Origin: Cellulomonas sp. Leaf334
GTDB lineage: Bacteria; Actinomycetota; Actinomycetes; Actinomycetales; Cellulomonadaceae
Direction: 5' to 3'
NCBI RefSeq assembly: GCF_001424195.1
Contig: NZ_LMOO01000006.1
Span: 36,871-100,870, forward strand
DNA: 64,000 bases
Below, piece by piece: positions 59,718-64,000 of this stretch. Under the pieces are notes generated by a model. It made no database searches, was not told where the DNA came from, and saw nothing but the letters and a program-made list of their open reading frames with translations. How positions within the stretch are numbered: the first letter of the stretch is position 1; the number at the start of each line of letters is the position of its first letter. The translations under genes and the position numbers were made by a program.

Positions 59718-60335
59718 GTGAACGAGCTAGCGCCGATGATGGCCAGGGCCGACAGCCCGGCCTTCGGCCTCAATGACTCCATCTACAACCGGCTGCTGCG
59801 CGAGCGCATCATCTGGCTCGGCTCCGAGGTGCGCGACGAGAACGCCAACGCCATCTGCGCGCAGATGATGCTGCTGGCCGCGGAGGACCCGGACAAGGAC
59901 ATCTGGCTGTACATCAATTCGCCCGGTGGCTCGATCACCGCGGGCATGGCGATCTACGACACGATGCAGTACATCCAGCCGGACGTCGCCACGATCGCGA
60001 TGGGCATGGCCGCGTCGATGGGGCAGTTCCTGCTCTCGTCGGGCGCCCAGGGCAAGCGTTACGCCCTCCCGCACGCCCGCGTGATGATGCACCAGCCCTC
60101 GGGCGGCATCGGCGGCACCGCGACGGACGTGCGGATCAACGCCCAGCTCATCCTGCACATGAAGAACGTGCTCGCCGAGCTGACTGCCGCCCAGACGGGG
60201 AAGAGCGTCGACCAGATCAACTCCGACGCCGACCGTGACCGCTGGTTCACCGCCCCCGAGGCGCTCGAGTACGGCTTCGTGGACAAGGTCGTCACGAAGG
60301 CCGACGCGGTCGCCGGCGGCGGCGGCACGGCCTGA
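59718..60335 (+). CDS. clpP1: ATP-dependent Clp protease proteolytic subunit ClpP1
   Basis: A 205-residue serine peptidase forming the heptameric Clp chamber. Catalytic Ser100 lies in [15 protein letters not shown] and His125 in [14 protein letters not shown], with the Asp region [26 protein letters not shown] 59718 follows GAGGGAG. Known in actinobacteria: ClpP1 and ClpP2 form a mixed tetradecamer and are often activated by ClgR; TGCCGACAGCGAA at 59580-59592 partly resembles a ClgR box. A TAGGGT -10 lies at 59633. Confidence 0.95.
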   Translation: MNELAPMMARADSPAFGLNDSIYNRLLRERIIWLGSEVRDENANAICAQMMLLAAEDPDKDIWLYINSPGGSITAGMAIYDTMQYIQPDVATIAMGMAASMGQFLLSSGAQGKRYALPHARVMMHQPSGGIGGTATDVRINAQLILHMKNVLAELTAAQTGKSVDQINSDADRDRWFTAPEALEYGFVDKVVTKADAVAGGGGTA

Positions 60336-60369
60336 CGGCCTCCCACCCTTATCTTCTGAGGAGAAGCTC

Positions 60370-61071
60370 ATGAGCATGGAATCCCAGTTCATGGCGCGCG
60401 CCGGGATGCTGGCGGGGCCGGGTGGCCTCGCGCCGTCCTCGCCCGCCGCCCGGTACGTGCTGCCGCAGTTCGAGGAGCGCACGGCCTACGGCTTCAAGCG
60501 CCAGGACCCGTACACGAAGCTGTTCGAGGACCGCATCATCTTCCTCGGCGTGCAGGTGGACGACGCCTCGGCCGACGACGTCATGGCCCAGCTGCTGGTG
60601 CTGGAGAGCACCGACCCGGACCGCGACATCATCCTGTACATCAACTCGCCCGGTGGCTCGTTCACGGCGCTCACGGCGATCTACGACACGATGCAGTACA
60701 TCAAGCCGCACATCCAGACGGTCTGCCTCGGGCAGGCCGCCTCGGCGGCGGCGGTGCTGCTCGCGGCCGGCTCGCCCGGCAAGCGTCTCGCTCTGCCGAA
60801 CGCGCGCGTGCTGATCCACCAGCCCGCGATGGAGGGTGGCGGCTACGCGCAGGCGTCCGACATCGAGATCCACGCCAACGAGCTGATCCGCATGCGCGAG
60901 TGGCTCGAGCTGACGATCGCGCACCACACGGGGCGGGACATCGAGCTGGTCCGCAAGGACATCGAGCGCGACAAGATCCTCACCGCGCAGGCGGCGCTGG
61001 AGTACGGGATCGTCGACCAGGTGCTCGCCAGCCGCAAGGGCGTCGTCCCGACGACCGTGCAGGCCAAGTAG
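60370..61071 (+). CDS. clpP2: ATP-dependent Clp protease proteolytic subunit ClpP2
   Basis: A 233-residue ClpP subunit with a longer N-terminus than ClpP1. Catalytic Ser in [15 protein letters not shown] and His in [13 protein letters not shown]; the remaining Asp region is [22 protein letters not shown]. It lies 34 bp behind clpP1 with a GAGGAG ribosome site, so the two are one operon. It forms a mixed complex with ClpP1 and carries the ClpX/ClpC docking face. A strong hairpin follows. Confidence 0.95.
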   Translation: MSMESQFMARAGMLAGPGGLAPSSPAARYVLPQFEERTAYGFKRQDPYTKLFEDRIIFLGVQVDDASADDVMAQLLVLESTDPDRDIILYINSPGGSFTALTAIYDTMQYIKPHIQTVCLGQAASAAAVLLAAGSPGKRLALPNARVLIHQPAMEGGGYAQASDIEIHANELIRMREWLELTIAHHTGRDIELVRKDIERDKILTAQAALEYGIVDQVLASRKGVVPTTVQAK

Positions 61072-61077
61072 CGCTTT

Positions 61078-61117
61078 CGCTCGAGCCGGACACGCTGCGG
61101 CGTGTCCGGCTCGAGCG
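61078..61117 (+). terminator. Terminator hairpin after clpP2
   Basis: CGCTCGAGCCGGACACG (61078-61094) pairs perfectly with its complement at 61101-61117, with one more C-G pair closing a TGCG loop. It begins 6 nt after the clpP2 stop. Confidence 0.85.
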
Positions 61118-61305
61118 TGTCGGTGCTGGCGCCGCGCGACACGCCGGACAGATGTCCAACAACACGCCGGACTCGCCGAGCCGTGTGTTCGGCTGACATC
61201 GGGGCCCGGGTGGTGTGCAATGGGGGAGGACGCGCACCTTGCGGGGTGACGTGCTGACGACGCACCGCCCGTCGGGCGGAGGGCGACACGAGGAAGGGGA
61301 TCGAC

Positions 61306-62586
61306 GTGGCTCGTATCGGGGACGGGGCCGATCTCCTCAAGTGTTCGTTCTGCGGCAAGTCGCAGAAGCAGGTCAAGAAGCTGATCGCCGGGCCTGGGGT
61401 CTACATCTGCGACGAGTGCATCGAGCTCTGCAACGAGATCATCGAGGAGGAGCTGGCGGAGGCCACGGAGGTCGGCCTGGTCGAGCTGCCGAAGCCGAAG
61501 GAGATCTTCGACTTCCTCGAGCAGTACATCATCGGCCAGGAGTCGGCCAAGCGGGCGCTCGCGGTGGCGGTCTACAACCACTACAAGCGGGTCCAGGCCG
61601 GTGAGGCGCGGACGTCGACGACCGACGACCACATCGAGATCGCGAAGTCGAACATCCTGCTCGTCGGCCCTACGGGCACCGGCAAGACGTACCTCGCGCA
61701 GACCCTCGCCCGCATGCTGAACGTCCCGTTCGCCATCGCGGACGCCACGGCCCTGACGGAGGCCGGCTACGTCGGTGAGGACGTCGAGAACATTCTCCTC
61801 AAGCTCATCCAGGCAGCCGACTACGACGTCAAGAAGGCCGAGTCGGGGATCATCTACATCGACGAGATCGACAAGATCGCCCGCAAGAGCGAGAACCCGT
61901 CGATCACCCGCGACGTCTCCGGTGAGGGCGTCCAGCAGGCACTGCTGAAGATCATCGAGGGCACGACTGCCTCGGTGCCGCCGCAGGGCGGACGCAAGCA
62001 CCCGCACCAGGAGTTCATCCAGATCGACACGACGAACGTGCTGTTCATCGTGGCCGGTGCCTTCTCCGGGCTCGACGACATCATCGCGGCCCGGGCGCGC
62101 AAGCGCGTCGTCGGCTTCGGCGCCCCTCTGCTGGAGGCCGTCGACGAGGGCGACCTGTTCGCGGAGGTCCGTCCCGAGGACCTGCAGAAGTACGGCCTGA
62201 TCCCCGAGTTCATCGGGCGCCTCCCGGTGGTCGCCGCGGTCTCCCGCCTCGACCAGGAGGCGCTCGTCCGGATCCTCACCGAGCCGAAGAACGCGCTGGT
62301 CAAGCAGTACCAGCGGATGTTCCAGATCGACGGCGTCGAGCTCGAGTTCGACGAGGAGGCGGTCGCCTCCATCGCGGACCAGGCGCTGCTGCGCGGGACC
62401 GGTGCACGTGGCCTGCGGGCCATCATGGAGGAGGTCCTCCAGCAGGTCATGTTCGAGGTGCCCAGCCGTGATGACGTCGGTCGGGTGGTCATCACACGGG
62501 ACGTGGTGCTGGAGAACGTCAACCCGACGCTGATCCCCCGGGACAGCGGCGAGGAGAAGCGCACACCCCGCGAGAAGAGCGCCTGA
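61306..62586 (+). CDS. clpX: ATP-dependent Clp protease ATP-binding subunit ClpX
   Basis: A 426-residue AAA+ unfoldase. N-terminal zinc-binding domain with Cys13, Cys16, Cys35 and Cys38; Walker [10 protein letters not shown] near residue 120; Walker [12 protein letters not shown]; pore loop [10 protein letters not shown]; sensor motifs; and [15 protein letters not shown] in the small domain. It unfolds substrates and feeds them to ClpP1P2. The GTG start follows GGAAGGGG. It is separated from clpP2 by the hairpin and about 190 bp, so it has its own promoter. Confidence 0.96.
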   Translation: MARIGDGADLLKCSFCGKSQKQVKKLIAGPGVYICDECIELCNEIIEEELAEATEVGLVELPKPKEIFDFLEQYIIGQESAKRALAVAVYNHYKRVQAGEARTSTTDDHIEIAKSNILLVGPTGTGKTYLAQTLARMLNVPFAIADATALTEAGYVGEDVENILLKLIQAADYDVKKAESGIIYIDEIDKIARKSENPSITRDVSGEGVQQALLKIIEGTTASVPPQGGRKHPHQEFIQIDTTNVLFIVAGAFSGLDDIIAARARKRVVGFGAPLLEAVDEGDLFAEVRPEDLQKYGLIPEFIGRLPVVAAVSRLDQEALVRILTEPKNALVKQYQRMFQIDGVELEFDEEAVASIADQALLRGTGARGLRAIMEEVLQQVMFEVPSRDDVGRVVITRDVVLENVNPTLIPRDSGEEKRTPREKSA

Positions 62587-62616
62587 CGGGTCCGTCATCC
62601 GCCTAGGATCGCGATC

Positions 62617-62931
62617 GTGAGCGACCTGCCGACCCCGATCCCTGCCGAGCTGGCCCGCCTGCGCGGGAGCATCGACAACATCGACGCCGCGCTGGTGTAC
62701 CTGCTGGCGGAGCGGTTCAAGGCCACCCAGCAGGTGGGCGTGCTCAAGGCGACCACGGGTCTGCCGCCGTCGGACCCGGCGCGCGAGGAGCAGCAGGTGG
62801 GCCGGCTGCGCGAGCTGGCGCGCACCGCCGACCTCGACCCGGTGTTCGCGGAGAAGTTCCTCGCGTTCATCGTCGAAGAGGTCATCCAGCACCACGAGGC
62901 CATCGCCCAGGGGCACGCGCAGCGCGACTGA
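62617..62931 (+). CDS. Chorismate mutase, AroQ type
   Basis: A 104-residue all-helical chorismate mutase-fold protein: LARLRGSIDNIDAALVYLLAERFKATQQVGVLKATTGL carries the Arg and Lys substrate-binding positions of AroQ; PSDPAREEQQVGRLRELA and FIVEEVIQHHEAIAQ complete the bundle. It converts chorismate to prephenate for Phe/Tyr synthesis. GTG 62617 is 7 nt after TAGGAT (62604-62609), a leaderless-type start. It may need an activating partner such as DAHP synthase, as for the short actinobacterial enzymes. Confidence 0.9.
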   Translation: MSDLPTPIPAELARLRGSIDNIDAALVYLLAERFKATQQVGVLKATTGLPPSDPAREEQQVGRLRELARTADLDPVFAEKFLAFIVEEVIQHHEAIAQGHAQRD

Positions 62932-63134
62932 GAAGTCCGAAGGGGTGTGCCGGAGCGCCGCGCAGGGTGAGGGGCGCGGAGCGTCACTCGCCCGCAGCGG
63001 AGCGCAGGCTCGGTCCGACCACAAGATGGGGTGGCGCCGCGTGCCGCAGGAGCGGAAGGTAGGTGGGGTCAGCTCCGGCCGGCCGCGGGGGTGAGTGTGC
63101 GGCAGCCGGGGATCTCGATCCCGGAGGGATGCCC

Positions 63135-64000
63135 ATGGACCTGCACTGGCTCAAGCCGCTGCTCGGACGGCCGTCGCCGTTCACGACCGTCTACCTGGAC
63201 GCGACGAGGACCGGCGCGAACGCTGACGCCGAGGCGGCCGACCGCTGGAGGGCTGTCCGACGCGCCCTGGAGCGTGACGGCGCGTCTGCGGGGGTGCTCG
63301 ACGACATCGCCGAGCTGGTCTCCGTCCCGACCGGTGTGCGGGGCCCGCACGGCCGGGTCGTCGTGGCGGACGCCGAGGGGGTCGTCGTCGACCGGGTGCT
63401 CTCCGAGCCCCCGGCCCAGTCCTACGCGGTGTTCGGACCCGCACCTGCCCTGCTCCCGGCGGTGCGCGCAGCCGACGAGACGGTGACGTACCTCCTGGTC
63501 GCGGTGGACCGCAACGGTGCGGACCTGACCTGGGCCGCCGGCGGGACGGTCCGGACCGAGGGCGGTCCGGAGACCGAGACCGTCGACGGTGGGCACGACG
63601 ACGTGCACAAGACGCGCGAGGGCGGGCTGGACAGGCGCAGCCAGACGCGGGCGGAGGACTCCTGGGGCCGCAACGCCGAGGCGGTCGCGGCGGTGCTCGA
63701 CAAGCGCGTCGCTGAGCGGACCCCGGACCTGGTGCTGATCACCGGTGACGTACGTGCGGTCTCCCTCGTGCGGGACGCCGTCGGTCAGCCCACGCGGGAG
63801 CTGCTCGTCGACGTGCCGGGGGGCGGTCGGGGCGAGGGTCTGAAGAAGGGGTCGTTCGAGGCGCACGTGGCCGAGGCGCTGGCGGGGTTCCGGACACGGC
63901 GCAGCGACGCGGTGCTGGACCGGTTCCGGGAGGCCCAGGGACGCGGTGGTGGAGCGGTCACGGCGCTCGACGACGTGATCGACGTGCTCCGGCGCGGCCA
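63135..64000 (+). CDS. baeRF-type (bacterial eRF1-like, Rv2629-related) protein, 3' end outside window
   Basis: 288 codons of an open frame continue past the right edge. The start MDLHWLKPLLGRPSPFTTVYLDATR, then GGLDRRSQTRAEDSWGRNAEAVAAVLDKR and LVLITGDVRAVSLVRDAV are typical of the baeRF group 2, related to archaeal/eukaryotic release factor eRF1 and mycobacterial Rv2629. The loop before RRSQTR may correspond to the eRF1/Vms1-type catalytic region, suggesting a ribosome-associated peptidyl-tRNA release role in stress; this is inference. ATG 63135 follows GGAGG by 7 nt. Confidence 0.82.
   Translation, partial: MDLHWLKPLLGRPSPFTTVYLDATRTGANADAEAADRWRAVRRALERDGASAGVLDDIAELVSVPTGVRGPHGRVVVADAEGVVVDRVLSEPPAQSYAVFGPAPALLPAVRAADETVTYLLVAVDRNGADLTWAAGGTVRTEGGPETETVDGGHDDVHKTREGGLDRRSQTRAEDSWGRNAEAVAAVLDKRVAERTPDLVLITGDVRAVSLVRDAVGQPTRELLVDVPGGGRGEGLKKGSFEAHVAEALAGFRTRRSDAVLDRFREAQGRGGGAVTALDDVIDVLRRG

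Noticed and set aside
60349..63024. A roughly 890-codon minus-strand frame opposite clpP2, clpX and chorismate mutase.
   Set aside because: It is a GC-skew shadow; no family motif is present and the three plus-strand genes are conserved.
1..64000. CRISPR arrays, complete insertion sequences, integrases or phage modules.
   Set aside because: No regularly spaced repeats, transposase or integrase motifs, or terminal inverted repeats with target duplications were found by eye; only gene relics are present.

Overview
The window is high-GC actinobacterial DNA. The gene content suggests a plant-polysaccharide-degrading actinomycete of the Cellulomonas type: GH39 and GH51 hemicellulases with an Lpl-type oligosaccharide ABC transporter, many LacI regulators, F420-type enzymes, LysX, an Eis-family acetyltransferase, paired ClpP1/ClpP2, a baeRF-type protein, and many genes whose -10 hexamer sits 6-7 nt before the start codon (leaderless). 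The genus is inferred from content, not from a marker gene. No CRISPR array, phage or complete insertion sequence is visible.

Layout. 1-13 kb: mixed housekeeping genes. These include a PP2C phosphatase, an acyltransferase-SGNH membrane protein, an alkyltransferase-like DNA repair protein with an LLM oxidoreductase, a GntR/DUF1648 pair with a clear operator, and the cysK-cysE operon preceded by a cysteine-rich leader peptide. SGNH, VOC, AlkZ-like, lysozyme and Ddn-like genes follow. 12.5-22 kb: an arabinoxylan-type utilisation locus (two LacI regulators with different operators, GH39, two permeases, a solute-binding lipoprotein, GH51). 22-36 kb: a TPR protein, an SDR, lysX with a membrane esterase and a Pr6Pr-like protein, a two-component system, small envelope proteins, a hydrolase and a secreted vanadium-haloperoxidase/PAP2 enzyme.

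36.4-48.2 kb: the most interesting region, a sugar/polyol catabolic island. It encodes an FGGY kinase, a LacD/YihT-type aldolase, a small P-loop kinase, two paralogous LacI repressors, an L-xylulose-reductase-like SDR, an FrcK-like kinase, an ABC importer (ATPase, permease, lipoprotein), a mannitol-2-dehydrogenase-type enzyme and a universal stress protein. Both blocks are preceded by palindromes around CACCGGTG in two variants (GACACCGGTGTC and GTCACCGGTGAC). One operator is a hybrid of the two and overlaps a -35 box. I infer uptake, oxidation/reduction, phosphorylation and aldol cleavage of a ketose or hexitol not identifiable from sequence.

48.2-56.2 kb: a zinc-ribbon microprotein, PPK2, a stretch of decayed genes (ArsC-like, DHFR-like), a membrane protein, a BASS-type transporter, and an alkylsulfatase overlapping a SulP sulfate transporter. 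56.2-64 kb: divergent tRNA-Gly(TCC) and tRNA-Pro(TGG), a glycosyltransferase, then the conserved proteostasis run tig-clpP1-clpP2-clpX, chorismate mutase and a baeRF-type gene cut by the window end.
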